Counted from the first letter of the stretch, positions 42,716 through 51,991 are shown. The stretch: DNA of 64,000 nt from Flavobacteriales bacterium (GCA_018401695.1 JAGYKD010000003.1:417476-481475), one strand, 5' to 3'. Program-made: numbers and translations. The notes: generated by a model not told the origin, from the sequence alone.

Positions 42716-43687
42716 TTACCAACCCAGCAACCAGGCAAAAATCAAAGGAGCTACAATGGTGGCATCCGATTCCACAATGAATTTCGGGGTGTGGATGTCC
42801 AACTTTCCCCAGGTAATTTTTTCGTTGGGTACGGCACCACTGTATGATCCATAACTAGTGGTGGAGTCCGAAATTTGACAGAAATAACTCCAGAACGGCA
42901 CATCGGTCCATTCCAAATCCTGGTACATCATAGGCACTACGCAAATGGGGAAATCACCGGCTATGCCGCCCCCAATTTGAAAGAACCCCACGCCTTTGCC
43001 GCTTGAGTTGTTCCTGTACCAATCGGCCAACCAAGTCATGTACTCAATTCCGGATTTCACCAAGGAGGGTTCTAAGATTCCTTTTATGCAATAGCTGGCA
43101 AAAATATTACCCATGGTGGAGTCCTCCCAGCCCGGGACTACCATAGGTAGATTCCTTTGGGCTGCGGCGAGCATCCAACTGTTTTTGGGGTCGATTTCAT
43201 AATGCTCCTCCAATACACCGCTGAGCAGCATTTGGTACATATACTCATGGGGGAAATAGCGCTTCCCCTCGGCCGCAGCCTTTTTCCACAAGGCTTCCAT
43301 GTGTTTTTGCAAGCGGCGAAAAGCTTCTTCTTCGGGAATGCAGGTGTCGGTTACCCTATTAAAGCCCTTTTCCAATAGCTCCCATTCGTCTTTTGGACTT
43401 AAATCGCGGTAATGAGGCACCCTTTTGTAATGGCTATGGGCCACCAAATTCATAATGTCTTCCTCTAAATTGGCACCCGTACAAGAAATGATATCCACTT
43501 TGCCCTGGCGAATCATTTCGGCCAGTGAAAGCCCCAATTCAGCCGTGCTCATGGCTCCGGCTAGGGTAACCATCATTTTGCCTCCTTCAGTTAGGTGGGT
43601 TTCGTAGCCTTTGGCGGCATCCATCATGGCGGCCGCATTAAAGTGCCGATAATGATGCGCCATAAATTGAGAAACAGGTCCTTTCAT
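42716..43687 (-). CDS. deoxyhypusine synthase-like protein (polyamine metabolism)
   Basis: 323 residues from ATG 43687 (MKGPVSQFMAHHYRHFNA). The fold and catalytic motif of deoxyhypusine synthase are present: LAGAMSTAELGLSLAEMIR, SCTGANLEEDI, GGGIAGDFPICVVP, and ITWGKL with Lys295 at the position of the family's active-site lysine. Bacteria lack eIF5A, and bacterial homologues are thought to make homospermidine or a similar product by aminobutyl transfer from spermidine or putrescine; the precise reaction is not known from sequence. The agmatinase-like gene lies 10 bp upstream in the same operon, supporting a polyamine role. Confidence 0.82.
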   Translation of the reverse strand: MKGPVSQFMAHHYRHFNAAAMMDAAKGYETHLTEGGKMMVTLAGAMSTAELGLSLAEMIRQGKVDIISCTGANLEEDIMNLVAHSHYKRVPHYRDLSPKDEWELLEKGFNRVTDTCIPEEEAFRRLQKHMEALWKKAAAEGKRYFPHEYMYQMLLSGVLEEHYEIDPKNSWMLAAAQRNLPMVVPGWEDSTMGNIFASYCIKGILEPSLVKSGIEYMTWLADWYRNNSSGKGVGFFQIGGGIAGDFPICVVPMMYQDLEWTDVPFWSYFCQISDSTTSYGSYSGAVPNEKITWGKLDIHTPKFIVESDATIVAPLIFAWLLGW

Positions 43688-43697
43688 GTTAATTTTT

Positions 43698-44705
43698 TTA
43701 AGATGCGTGCACTGCGGCACATAATTGAAACAACATTCGGGCGCCCACATTGGCGTCCCATTCGGTGGAGCCAGGAACTACCTCAACCAAGTCAAAGCCA
43801 ATGACTTTGCGGCCGCTTTCTACCACCATCTGTACCAAGCGGCAAGCCTGATAAAAACTTAAGCCTCCCGGTACCGGGGTGCCGGTACTGGGACATAGCG
43901 CAGGATCTAAGCCATCGATATCTACACTTATGTATACCTCTTTGCCCAATGGCTTCAAAAGGGAGGCTACCCAAGCTTCAAAACCTTTGCCTTCCAATAG
44001 ATGCGCTTGCATGTGGGCATCGGTATGCAGGTATACTTTGGCATGTTCTCTTGCCAATTCGGCCTCTTCCTGACACAGGTCTCTGATGCCTACTTGCACC
44101 AAGGCATCTATGGCCGGAACTTGGGCCAAGGCATTGTACATGATGGAGGCATGGCTGTAAGTAAAACCCTCGTAGGCCCTCCTGAGGTCGGCATGGGCGT
44201 CAATTTGGAGTATAGAAAAGGATGCATATTTTTCTCCTAAGGCCTGGTAATAACCCAAAGGAGTGCTGTGGTCACCACCCACCAAGCCCAATCGTTTCCC
44301 CTGACGCAAATGAGCCATGCAGGCAGCCTTAACGGCGGCGTTCATGGATGCGCAGGCTTCATTGATTTGTTCTATTTCTGTAGAGGAGTTTTTCTCTCCT
44401 TCCCATAGTTCTCCCAATATCTTTTCCACCATATTCCGGGTGGCCAGGTTGCTCTCCTCCAATCCTTCAGGAGCTGAAAGCAAGGCTGTTTTGTATTTCC
44501 ATATTTCCGGCAACCAATCCGAATAAAGATCTACTTGTTTGGATGCATTCAGAATGGCTTCCGGCCCCCGCTCCGCTCCATTTCCATAGGAAACGGTTGC
44601 CGCCCATGGCACCGGCAATAAGACCAAAGGACTCTCATTTGCCGACCAAGGCAATCCAAAAATTCCACTATCCTCCGTCGCCGGGCCGTTCCAATCAAAT
44701 TCCAT
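43698..44705 (-). CDS. agmatinase/arginase-family ureohydrolase
   Basis: 335 residues. Binuclear Mn sites are complete: GGDHS (143-147), DAHADL (169-174) and VDIDGLD (261-267). The substrate loop STGTPVPGGLSF matches agmatinase-like members. It should hydrolyse agmatine to putrescine and urea, though arginase or formiminoglutamase activity is possible without biochemical data. The stop is 10 bp before the deoxyhypusine-synthase-like gene, forming an operon in which the product (putrescine) could be the substrate of the second enzyme. The start ATG 44705 is upstream of nothing else conserved. Confidence 0.85.
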   Translation of the reverse strand: MEFDWNGPATEDSGIFGLPWSANESPLVLLPVPWAATVSYGNGAERGPEAILNASKQVDLYSDWLPEIWKYKTALLSAPEGLEESNLATRNMVEKILGELWEGEKNSSTEIEQINEACASMNAAVKAACMAHLRQGKRLGLVGGDHSTPLGYYQALGEKYASFSILQIDAHADLRRAYEGFTYSHASIMYNALAQVPAIDALVQVGIRDLCQEEAELAREHAKVYLHTDAHMQAHLLEGKGFEAWVASLLKPLGKEVYISVDIDGLDPALCPSTGTPVPGGLSFYQACRLVQMVVESGRKVIGFDLVEVVPGSTEWDANVGARMLFQLCAAVHAS

Positions 44706-44846
44706 ACATGCAAAAATGGCAGTACAAAGATGCGTTAAAGTGAAAAATTGTCAGCCAAAATGCAAATAAGATTTAAGAAAAATGACACTATGTCACTTAT
44801 ATTCAGATGGTTGGCTTTTTGCAGAGCATGTGCCAAAACAAAAGAT

Positions 44847-45275
44847 ATGTATCCTATGAAATCTAGCACACACAGCCCCCTAAATTTTGATCAATTGTTT
44901 GAGGAGCTACTGAGCCCTAGGCGCATCCATACCAAGAACGCCATAGTGCGCCCTGCAGCCCGCATTTTGGAAACCCCGGCAGGATTTGAAATTGAATTGT
45001 TGGCCCCCGGTTTCAGCAAAGCAGAGTTGAGTATGACCTTACATGGGGATCAACTTGTGGTCAAAGGGCAAAACAAGCCGGGAACTAGAGAGACCGAAAC
45101 AAAGACCTGGTTGAGTGAATTTCAATTTTCGGATTTTGAACGAAGCTTTCAGCTGCCTGAAACTGTTGATGTGGAGCACATTGAGGCGGAAGTAAAGGAA
45201 GGGATTCTTTGCATTAAGCTGCCTAAAAAGCCGGAATTGCAAGCGCCACAGCCCAAGCAAATATCTATAAACTAA
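44847..45275 (+). CDS. small heat shock protein (Hsp20/alpha-crystallin)
   Basis: 142 residues from ATG 44847 (MYPMKSSTHSPLNFDQLFEELL); the track adds 33 codons of unrelated sequence. Alpha-crystallin domain about residues 37-130: VRPAARILETPAGFEIELLAPGFSKAEL, QLVVKGQNK, and the C-terminal GILCIKLPKK. The 'AxxxxGVLxIxxPK' pattern is present as EVKEGILCIKLPK. It is an ATP-independent holdase. It is monocistronic with a strong terminator. A short N-terminal arm is typical for bacterial Hsp20. Confidence 0.9.
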   Translation: MYPMKSSTHSPLNFDQLFEELLSPRRIHTKNAIVRPAARILETPAGFEIELLAPGFSKAELSMTLHGDQLVVKGQNKPGTRETETKTWLSEFQFSDFERSFQLPETVDVEHIEAEVKEGILCIKLPKKPELQAPQPKQISIN

Positions 45276-45308
45276 AGGTTTAGACTAATTCTAAAACGAT
45301 GTCACGAG

Positions 45309-45335
45309 CCGTCTCTTTTGGAGACGGTTTTTTTT
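45309..45335 (+). terminator. intrinsic terminator of hsp20
   Basis: CCGTCTC-TTTTG-GAGACGG stem followed by T8, 33 bp after the stop. Element E9 starts at the end of this T run. Confidence 0.85.
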
Positions 45336-45506
45336 GGCCCCGGTTCCAATCAAAAACTACTAAACTAACCGGCCCTTGCTCCGGTCGTTTGCTTTGGCTG
45401 TAGGGCATCCACAGGCTTGCGGGGTCCTCCCGAAAATCGGTAGGCCTCCTCAGCCGGCGGCTGCACCTCAGCCAAAACAAACGGCCCTACGTGGGGCCGG
45501 GGGGCT
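45336..45506 (+). repeat. structured GC-rich element E9
   Basis: Begins TTTTTTTTGGCCCCGG after hsp20, sense direction. Arms CGTTTGCTTTGGCTG (45386-45400) with CAGCCAAAACAAACG (45469-45483), 14 of 15 paired, and CCGGCCC with GGGCCGG outside. A GGCCTCCTC word sits in the loop. Between two convergent genes. Confidence 0.6.
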
Positions 45507-45582
45507 ATACTTTGGCATTAGTTGTTCCAAAAAAGCCAAAAAAAAAGCTGCCCAGGGGCAGCCTTTCTAAGTAAAGATTGTA

Positions 45583-45855
45583 TTACTTTACGGAATCAGA
45601 TAGCTCTGCGCCTGGCTTGAATTTTACCACGTTTTTCGCAGAAATTTTGATTTCCTTGCCGGTTTGGGGGTTACGTCCGGTGCGGGCAGCGCGGGAAGAA
45701 ACACTCCAAGAGCCAAAACCTACCAAAGCTACACGGTCACCTTTTTTCAAGGTATCGGTAGTGGTTTCGATAAAGGCATCTAAAGCTTTTTTGCTGTCGG
45801 CTTTAGAAAGACCGGAATTGTTTGCGATCGCTTCGATCAATTCAGCTTTGTTCAT
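45583..45855 (-). CDS. DNA-binding protein HU
   Basis: 90 residues from ATG 45855 (MNKAELIEAIANNSGLSKAD); the track ORF adds 59 upstream codons. The canonical bend-DNA arm is GFGSWSVSSRAARTGRNPQTGKEI, and the rest follows the HU/IHF alpha pattern with AKNVVKFKPGAEL at the end. It compacts the nucleoid as a dimer. The minus-strand promoter has TAAATTTG 48 nt before the start. The next gene upstream, fmt, is on the same strand but ends 218 bp away. Confidence 0.95.
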   Translation of the reverse strand: MNKAELIEAIANNSGLSKADSKKALDAFIETTTDTLKKGDRVALVGFGSWSVSSRAARTGRNPQTGKEIKISAKNVVKFKPGAELSDSVK

Positions 45856-45903
45856 GATGTAAAGATTTAGTGTGTAATGAACAGGTATTTGAAATACGTT
45901 AAG

Positions 45904-45911
45904 CAAATTTA
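45904..45911 (-). promoter_or_regulatory. Bacteroidota -7 box of the HU gene
   Basis: Minus strand TAAATTTG; leader of about 48 nt, longer than for most genes here. The short start of HU is consistent with it. Confidence 0.45.
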
Positions 45912-46072
45912 TACGCCTGAATGAGGAATGCAAGTCAAAGCCCTTGAAAACAGGGGCTTTTGTTAATAAAACAGCCTTTTTGTTGATAAGTGCCTCCATT
46001 TTCGCCTCCTTTAGCCGCTTATAATGACCCATTTAGAAGGTGAAACGGGGATTTTAGGCTCCAAATAAGGCC

Positions 46073-47035
46073 TTAGTGGGTAGATTTTTGCCAACGAACA
46101 GGCCGATTTCTTAGGCCGCGCAAAAAATCTGAGGCCGACATGGCTTTTTTTCCGGGGGCTTGCACTTGGGCCAGGCGCAGCACTCCATCCTTAAAACCTA
46201 GAAAAAGTTCCTCATGCGCTATGCCAATGCTTCCGGGCAGCACTTTTGGAAGGTCTACCAATTCAGCGGCGTGCACCTTTAGTTCCAAAAGGCTCTCGTC
46301 GTCCATGCATAATTGCAACCTAGTACCGGGGAACGGATAGAAAGCGCGGATGAAGCGTTCGGCTTCATTTGCCGAGAATTCGGGAGATAAGCACCCCTGT
46401 GCTTTCTCCAATTTTGGGGCTTCCGAAGGATTTCTGTGAGGAAGTTTTGCCAATTCGGACTGGGAAGTAGCCTTAAACTTTCCGGATTCCAATAAATCAA
46501 GGGTTTCGAGCAAAAGCTTGGGTCCTAAATGCATCATTTGGGCATAAAGGCTGCCACCGGTTTCCGATCCGTTTAAGGCCATTTCCTTTTGGAGCAGCAC
46601 ATCTCCGGTATCAATGGCATGGGCCAAACGGAAGGTACTCAGGCCGGTTTTTTCGGCACCTTGGGCAATGGCCCATTGAATGGGTGCTGCTCCTCGAAAG
46701 GCCGGAAGAAGGGACGCGTGCAGATTAACGGTGCCCATTCTTGGCGCCGACCAAATCTTTTCCGGGAGCATTCTAAAGGCCACCACCACATTCAAATCTA
46801 AGCCGAGTCCATGAAAGAAATCCACAAATTCCAGCGATTTTAGATTGGTGGGCTGGTGCACGGGAAGTCCCAGTTCCAGTGCCTTTTGTTTGACCGGCGA
46901 AGCTTGAGGGCTACGACCTCTGCCGGCAGGTTTGTCGGGTGCAGTAATAACCGCAGCAATGCTATGATGGCTTTGGTGCAGGGCTTCTAAGCAGGGAACG
47001 GCAAAGTCGGGGGTTCCCATGTAGGATACAGTCAT
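46073..47035 (-). CDS. fmt: methionyl-tRNA formyltransferase
   Basis: 320 residues, family length about 310-320. N-terminal formyltransferase: VSYMGTPDFAVPCLEALHQS, AVITAPDKPAGRGR, the specificity loop LPVHQPTNLKS, VVAFRMLPEKIWSAPRMGTVNLHASLLPAFRGAAPIQWAI with the catalytic Asn-His-Asp area, and DTGDVLLQKEM. C-terminal OB-like domain binds the tRNA. It formylates initiator Met-tRNA with 10-formyl-THF. Divergent from the adhesin gene; monocistronic. Confidence 0.95.
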   Translation of the reverse strand: MTVSYMGTPDFAVPCLEALHQSHHSIAAVITAPDKPAGRGRSPQASPVKQKALELGLPVHQPTNLKSLEFVDFFHGLGLDLNVVVAFRMLPEKIWSAPRMGTVNLHASLLPAFRGAAPIQWAIAQGAEKTGLSTFRLAHAIDTGDVLLQKEMALNGSETGGSLYAQMMHLGPKLLLETLDLLESGKFKATSQSELAKLPHRNPSEAPKLEKAQGCLSPEFSANEAERFIRAFYPFPGTRLQLCMDDESLLELKVHAAELVDLPKVLPGSIGIAHEELFLGFKDGVLRLAQVQAPGKKAMSASDFLRGLRNRPVRWQKSTH

Positions 47036-47131
47036 TTATTTGATAGAATTAAGATATTTTTTTATAGAATTTGGTTATTTAGACCTTGGACGTTTGCTAA
47101 ATTTATGTCCTGTTAAGTTCATTACTTCATT

Positions 47132-50119
47132 ATGCCAAAGTTAATACCAACTGTTCTTTTCTCCATTTATGGATTTTTGGGTTGCCTTTTAGCTCAAAAC
47201 CCCGCCTGTTATTCCAATGCCTCCATGGAGGGGAATTCCCAGGCCCATGTTGTACCCGCTCCATGGCAAGCCTGTTATGGTTCGCCCGATACCCAGCCCG
47301 GGCAATGGGGCATTAATTTGCCTGCTTCTAATGGAAATACCTACGTAAGTTTTTTGCACGCAGGAAATAGTGCAAATGGGTATAAAGAGGGTATGACCCA
47401 ATTGCTCAACCCTTGTTTGGTAGCCGGAAATACCTATACCATTTCGGTAGACTTGGCCCACAGCCCCATTTACAATACTGCCGGTCCCGGGAATTGCCCC
47501 TCTAGTTTTGCCATGTATGCAGGAAGCTCACCTTGCGCTATTGCAGAAACCTTGTATACTTCAGGACCCATAACCCATACCGGTTGGCAAACCTATAACA
47601 TTACATTTACCCCAACCCAGAACTATTGTTATATATCCTTCGCTCCTTACCATACCGGCAATTGCAGCGGTTACATCAATATATTGATCGACAATTTTAG
47701 TTGTGTGCAAAATGCCTTGGTTTCTACTGCCGCAACGGACGAATCTTGTCCCGGAGCCTGCGACGGAATGGTAGTAGCCACCACCAATCAAGGAACACCG
47801 CCCTTTAGTTTTTCTTGGAGTCCCGGTGGTTCAACCAACGATACCATTCAAAATCTTTGTCCGGGAACATATACGGTAACCGTTACGGATGCCAATGGTA
47901 CTCAGGCTACTTCTTCTGCAACGGTGGGTTCTCCTCCGGCAATCAACTTGTCTGTTTCAGGGCAAAATATTTCGTGCAACGGAGGCAACAACGGCAGTGT
48001 TTCGGCTAGTGCAAGTGGTGGTTCGGGGCCTTTGTCCTACCTGTGGTCTCCTGGCGGAAGCACTTCTTCTTCTGTAAACAACTTGCCTGCAGGAACCTAT
48101 GTGGTAACCGTTACCGATACCAACAACTGTTCTTTGCAAGACAGCATAACGCTCACGGAGCCAAGCCCTCTTGCGGCATCAATTAATGTTACCACTCCTT
48201 TGTGTCCCGGCACAACATCTGCTGCATTAAGTGCTTCCGGATCCGGCGGAACTCCGGGTTATCAGTATGCTTGGTCCAACAATCAAACCGGACCAAACCT
48301 AAACAATATTGGACAAGGATTTTATCTGGTTACGGTAACGGATGCAAATGGATGTACCGCTCAAGACAGCATTACCTTAAACCCTCCTACGCCCATCCAA
48401 ATTTCAGGTCCTCAAGTGCAAGACGTTTCCTGCTATGGTGCAGCAGATGGTGCATTGAGTTTTAATGTGGCAGGAGGTACAGGAAATCTTAATTATGCTT
48501 GGACAAACACCGGAAGTACTTCATCGCAGGCGTCAAATTTAGGCCCTGGGAATTACACCATGGTTGTTACCGATGCCAACGGCTGTGTGGACTCTGCTCA
48601 AGGTGCCATTTGGGAGCCTCCGGTACTTAACGCTTCCATAACCACTACCCAAAACGTTTCCTGTTTTAATGCGGCAGATGGCCAGGCTACCGCAGATGCG
48701 TTGGGTGGAGTAGGCCCCTATACCTTTGCATGGGCAAATAACCAAACCGGCTCCAACAGTACCGGGTATGGACCCGGAAATTTCTGGGTGGTCGCCACCG
48801 ACCAGAACGGCTGCATCGATAGTGCCTATTTTAGCATTACCGAGCCTACCCAATTGACCTTGCAGCTCACCACTTCCGTGGACAGCATCTGTGACGGACA
48901 AAACTTTAATGCCAATGCAGCTGCCGGTGGTGGAACGGCTCCCTATCAGTACCTTTGGAGTCCTGCCGCGGGAATCAATGCGCAGGCTATTTTTACGGCG
49001 GTTGAAGGTCCAATGAACATAACTTCTACCGTTACCGATGCCAACGGGTGTTTAATCAACCAATCCACAGTGGTTCGTGTGGGAAGTAATCCACAAGCGG
49101 GGCTTGTATACCAACCGGTGTGCTTAGGCAATCCTATTCAATTGACGAGTCAGGCAACCAACAGCACCGGGTCCATCGTTATGGAAGAGATTGATCCTGG
49201 TGATGGTTCAGGTAGCCAAAGCGCAAGTCAAATTTCTCATACCTATAGTGCTATTGGTCCATGGAACACTAGACATGTTGTACAGACAGAATTTGGTTGC
49301 GTAGATACTGTGCAACAACCCGTATTGCTGTTCGATGTCCCTCAAGCCACCTTTTCCGTAAATCCCGATGAGGGCTGTGCTCCTTTGTGTCCTCAGTTTA
49401 CCGACAACTCCACGGTGCAAAACGCTACCATTGCCGATTGGAATTGGACGTCCAATGGAATGAACTTTGCCAATACGGCTAATCCAAGCCATTGTTTTGA
49501 AAACCCGGGCAGTTATCAGGTGGGACTCGAGGTTACCTCTTCGGATGGTTGCACCGCTGTGGCTCCCAATACACACCAATTAACGGTGCATCCAAATCCA
49601 GTGGCTGCCTTTAGTTACGATCCTGCTGTAGCCACCATGGACAACCCTTTGGTTACTTATGAAAACCAGTCCGACCTTGGAACCAGCTTTTTATGGACCT
49701 TTTTTGATGGGTCTACCCAAACTGGAGAAATAGCTACATATAATTATTTAGATACAGGTCAGTATTGTGTTAATCTCCAAGTAACCACAGAACATGGGTG
49801 TATAGACGATGTGGAACAATGCAGTCCGGTGCGTTTGAATGTGAATTTTCATGTACCGAACACCTTTACTCCCAACATCGACGGTCTAAATGAACGATTC
49901 CGTGTGTATGGAACCGGTATTGAAGAGGGGGAAATGTGGATTTTTGACCGCTGGGGAGTGCAGCTATTCTACACCAAAGACATTGAGAAAGGCTGGGATG
50001 GCCGAAATCAAAGAGAGCCTAAGGGAGTAGCCCAAGGGGTGTATGTGTACAAAATTGATTTGTTGGACAGTTTTGGAGAGCTGCACACCTTAGTGGGTAA
50101 GGTAAATTTGTTGAGGTAG
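47132..50119 (+). CDS. large secreted adhesin-like protein with SprB repeats and T9SS type B sorting domain
   Basis: 995 residues with a signal peptide (LIPTVLFSIYGFLGCLLAQ). Residues about 25-195 form a Cys-rich carbohydrate-binding-like domain. From about 200 to 600 there are five SprB-type repeats, each with SCxGxxDGxxxxxxxGGxxPxxYxW wording (for example NISCNGGNNGSVSASASGG and DVSCYGAADGALSFNVAGG), then PKD-like domains (about 690-885). The end is a gliding-motility type B sorting domain: FHVPNTFTPNIDGLNERFRV, then IFDRWGVQLF and GVYVYKIDL, ending in VNLLR. It is secreted through T9SS and likely surface-bound; SprB-like proteins act in adhesion and gliding. The start ATG 47132 lies in an AT-rich promoter region shared with fmt. 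Confidence 0.85.
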   Translation: MPKLIPTVLFSIYGFLGCLLAQNPACYSNASMEGNSQAHVVPAPWQACYGSPDTQPGQWGINLPASNGNTYVSFLHAGNSANGYKEGMTQLLNPCLVAGNTYTISVDLAHSPIYNTAGPGNCPSSFAMYAGSSPCAIAETLYTSGPITHTGWQTYNITFTPTQNYCYISFAPYHTGNCSGYINILIDNFSCVQNALVSTAATDESCPGACDGMVVATTNQGTPPFSFSWSPGGSTNDTIQNLCPGTYTVTVTDANGTQATSSATVGSPPAINLSVSGQNISCNGGNNGSVSASASGGSGPLSYLWSPGGSTSSSVNNLPAGTYVVTVTDTNNCSLQDSITLTEPSPLAASINVTTPLCPGTTSAALSASGSGGTPGYQYAWSNNQTGPNLNNIGQGFYLVTVTDANGCTAQDSITLNPPTPIQISGPQVQDVSCYGAADGALSFNVAGGTGNLNYAWTNTGSTSSQASNLGPGNYTMVVTDANGCVDSAQGAIWEPPVLNASITTTQNVSCFNAADGQATADALGGVGPYTFAWANNQTGSNSTGYGPGNFWVVATDQNGCIDSAYFSITEPTQLTLQLTTSVDSICDGQNFNANAAAGGGTAPYQYLWSPAAGINAQAIFTAVEGPMNITSTVTDANGCLINQSTVVRVGSNPQAGLVYQPVCLGNPIQLTSQATNSTGSIVMEEIDPGDGSGSQSASQISHTYSAIGPWNTRHVVQTEFGCVDTVQQPVLLFDVPQATFSVNPDEGCAPLCPQFTDNSTVQNATIADWNWTSNGMNFANTANPSHCFENPGSYQVGLEVTSSDGCTAVAPNTHQLTVHPNPVAAFSYDPAVATMDNPLVTYENQSDLGTSFLWTFFDGSTQTGEIATYNYLDTGQYCVNLQVTTEHGCIDDVEQCSPVRLNVNFHVPNTFTPNIDGLNERFRVYGTGIEEGEMWIFDRWGVQLFYTKDIEKGWDGRNQREPKGVAQGVYVYKIDLLDSFGELHTLVGKVNLLR

Positions 50120-50131
50120 GAATTGCCTTTC

Positions 50132-50155
50132 ACATGCCTTGCCTTTATATCTCAT
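50132..50155 (+). repeat. 24-bp direct repeat, copy 1
   Basis: CATGCCTTGCCTTTATA plus flanks; overlaps the stop codon of the AbiEii-like gene. The same 24 bp with one mismatch recurs at 52173-52196 at the hipA stop. Confidence 0.75.
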
Positions 50156-50984
50156 GCGTTATTCCTTTTTGAAATGCACCGAGTAAGGCAAATGCATACT
50201 CCATTTCCTTATCCAGTTTTCTTGCCCAATCTTTGGCTATGGCGGATTTGGAAGCATCTTCTAAGTTGTTTCCCAGCACCTTCAACACCCTTGCTGATAT
50301 GGCTTCGGATTTTTTCAAATACAGTCTGGAATTTCGTCCTAACACTTCTGCTGCAATCAGTAATTGATCAAATGGGTCTTTATCCAGTGTGTCGTAATGT
50401 AATTCTATGATTTCATCCCATTTCAAATCATAATAGTGTTGGATGATTCTAAGGATATCGGAAAGATCATTCTCTCGTTCCTCCGGACGATCGCTCCATG
50501 CAATCAGTTTTAATATGACCATTCCCGGTAAAGGTGGAATATCTGCCACTTTTTCTTCTATTTTCACTTGTACAGCCTCTTCCATTACTTCTTTAAAACC
50601 CAACACATGCAAATCTGTGTACCGTTGGTTGAAATTATCCGTAAAGTTTTCTTCTATTTCCCCAAAGGGAAGTAGATCAATGGCCACTTTGAACTGCTCT
50701 GAATAAAATGTCCATGGTGCTGCCACTTTTTTAAAGCCTCTTGCATTTAGTGCATCAGTGATTTTGTCATATTCTTTTAAACTTGAAATCATTACCGCAA
50801 AATCAATATCCTTGGTGCCTCTATTCGGCTTAATTCCTTCCTTTAGCAATTCTAGGGCAATGGCGCTCACTCCAATCAGGTAATAAGGAATCTTAAATTC
50901 CTGCATGACCTCATCAATACAATCAAAAGTTTCTTTGAAGTAAGGTATGGCTAGCTCTTTATAGGTTTGGTTCAATATGCTCAT
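50145..50984 (-). CDS. AbiEii-like nucleotidyltransferase toxin (type IV TA)
   Basis: 279 residues. Nucleotidyltransferase fold: YYLIGVSAIALELL (the G-x-S motif is GVS), then TKDIDFAV for the metal-binding D-x-D, then QFKVAIDLLPFGEIEENFTD with a third acidic residue. PGMVILKLIAWSDRPEERENDLSDI is also typical of the AbiEii/DUF6036 group. In AbiE systems the toxin transfers nucleotides, blocking growth, and the unlinked antitoxin AbiEi represses the operon without a protein-protein complex. Its start overlaps the antitoxin gene by 26 bp, an operon signature. Substrate of this variant is unknown. Confidence 0.75.
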   Translation of the reverse strand: MSILNQTYKELAIPYFKETFDCIDEVMQEFKIPYYLIGVSAIALELLKEGIKPNRGTKDIDFAVMISSLKEYDKITDALNARGFKKVAAPWTFYSEQFKVAIDLLPFGEIEENFTDNFNQRYTDLHVLGFKEVMEEAVQVKIEEKVADIPPLPGMVILKLIAWSDRPEERENDLSDILRIIQHYYDLKWDEIIELHYDTLDKDPFDQLLIAAEVLGRNSRLYLKKSEAISARVLKVLGNNLEDASKSAIAKDWARKLDKEMEYAFALLGAFQKGITHEI

Positions 50985-51927
50985 GGTAAATTTTTTGGGC
51001 TGTTTCTTTATTTCGCTTGCCTCCTTCCAACATCAAATCAGCATAAACTATGATTGGTGGTGCAGTTTTGCTTTCATTTTCTTTCCAAAACATTTCCAAT
51101 ACTTCAAGCTCGCCATTTTTATCCGGCATCAGTTTGTAATCTTTAATGAGTTCCATTCGGCTTTCTTTGGTATATATCAAAAACTTTTCCGGACGCAAAT
51201 GATGGGTCAGTATATCTGCTGCTGGTTCTCCGCCCCAAAGGGTTTTTTGGTTTTTAAACTGAATTTCCTGCCAATTGGCTTTTAGTCTATATCTTTCTTT
51301 CACCAACTTTGGTCGCAAAATGGTAGCATAATCGGCTATCCACCTTTCAAAGAGGGCTTTTCTGTTATCCCACACCAAGGTTTTGTTGTTTAGTGGTATC
51401 AAATAGCCGGTTTCTTTGAGCCCATCCATCACTTGCGGAATATTTCCCAAGGCAACATTGGTCAATTCTGCTAATTCGCGTTGGGGTAGGTGAATAGCTT
51501 CTTTGTGCTGCAATAGAAAGAACAAGACTTTTAAACCCGTTTTGGTGAATGCCCTGTTTCCCTTATTTTTTTCTACCTCTATTGGTTTTTGGGTATCAAC
51601 AAACAAAAACAGCCCGTCTTTTTTTAAATAGATGTTTCCATTGACCTCCAAATAGGGTATGCCTTTCTGACGGAGTTCTTCTTTAATTTTTGGAAATATG
51701 CGTTTAGCAATCAACAAATAATTGACATTGTTTTCAAAGTAATTTTCTATTCGCGGTAATTGATGTGTTCTTAATTCTTGTTTTATCTCTACCGCAAAGG
51801 CATAGGTAATACCATTAAAGGTAAATTTCAATTCACCATCTAAAGGTTTTTTATCCTTAAAAACAGCTTGAATACCGGTGGTTTGCTTTAGCGCTTCAAG
51901 GGCTAAATGTACAATTTCATGTTTCAT
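50959..51927 (-). CDS. AbiEi-family antitoxin/regulator (type IV TA)
   Basis: 322 residues. A winged-helix DNA-binding region at about 130-190 (QRELAELTNVALGNIPQVMDGLKETGYL). The N-terminal part (about 40-100) and the C-terminal part (WGGEPAADILTHHLRPEKFLIYT, about 225-260) match 'type IV toxin-antitoxin AbiEi family antitoxin' proteins as I recall them. The promoter region holds a 17-bp palindrome with a half-site (next entry), consistent with autoregulation by AbiEi. Overlaps the toxin gene by 26 bp. The alternative, a stand-alone transcription regulator, is unlikely given the partner. Confidence 0.72.
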   Translation of the reverse strand: MKHEIVHLALEALKQTTGIQAVFKDKKPLDGELKFTFNGITYAFAVEIKQELRTHQLPRIENYFENNVNYLLIAKRIFPKIKEELRQKGIPYLEVNGNIYLKKDGLFLFVDTQKPIEVEKNKGNRAFTKTGLKVLFFLLQHKEAIHLPQRELAELTNVALGNIPQVMDGLKETGYLIPLNNKTLVWDNRKALFERWIADYATILRPKLVKERYRLKANWQEIQFKNQKTLWGGEPAADILTHHLRPEKFLIYTKESRMELIKDYKLMPDKNGELEVLEMFWKENESKTAPPIIVYADLMLEGGKRNKETAQKIYHEHIEPNL

Positions 51928-51958
51928 CTTCTATTGAATGTGTTCATAAATATAAGGC

Positions 51959-51991
51959 GTTCACGTTACGTGAACAAGAAAAAACGTGAAC
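51959..51991 (-). promoter_or_regulatory. AbiE operator: palindrome plus half-site
   Basis: GTTCACGTTACGTGAAC (51959-51975, 7-bp arms, perfect) and a further CGTGAAC half-site (51985-51991), about 32 bp upstream of the AbiEi start. AbiEi proteins bind inverted repeats at their own promoter, so this is the probable operator. Confidence 0.65.

Noticed and set aside
45369-45500. Element E9 as a riboswitch upstream of HU
   Set aside because: It lies downstream of both convergent genes (hsp20 and HU), so it cannot be a leader; it belongs to the 3'-element family.
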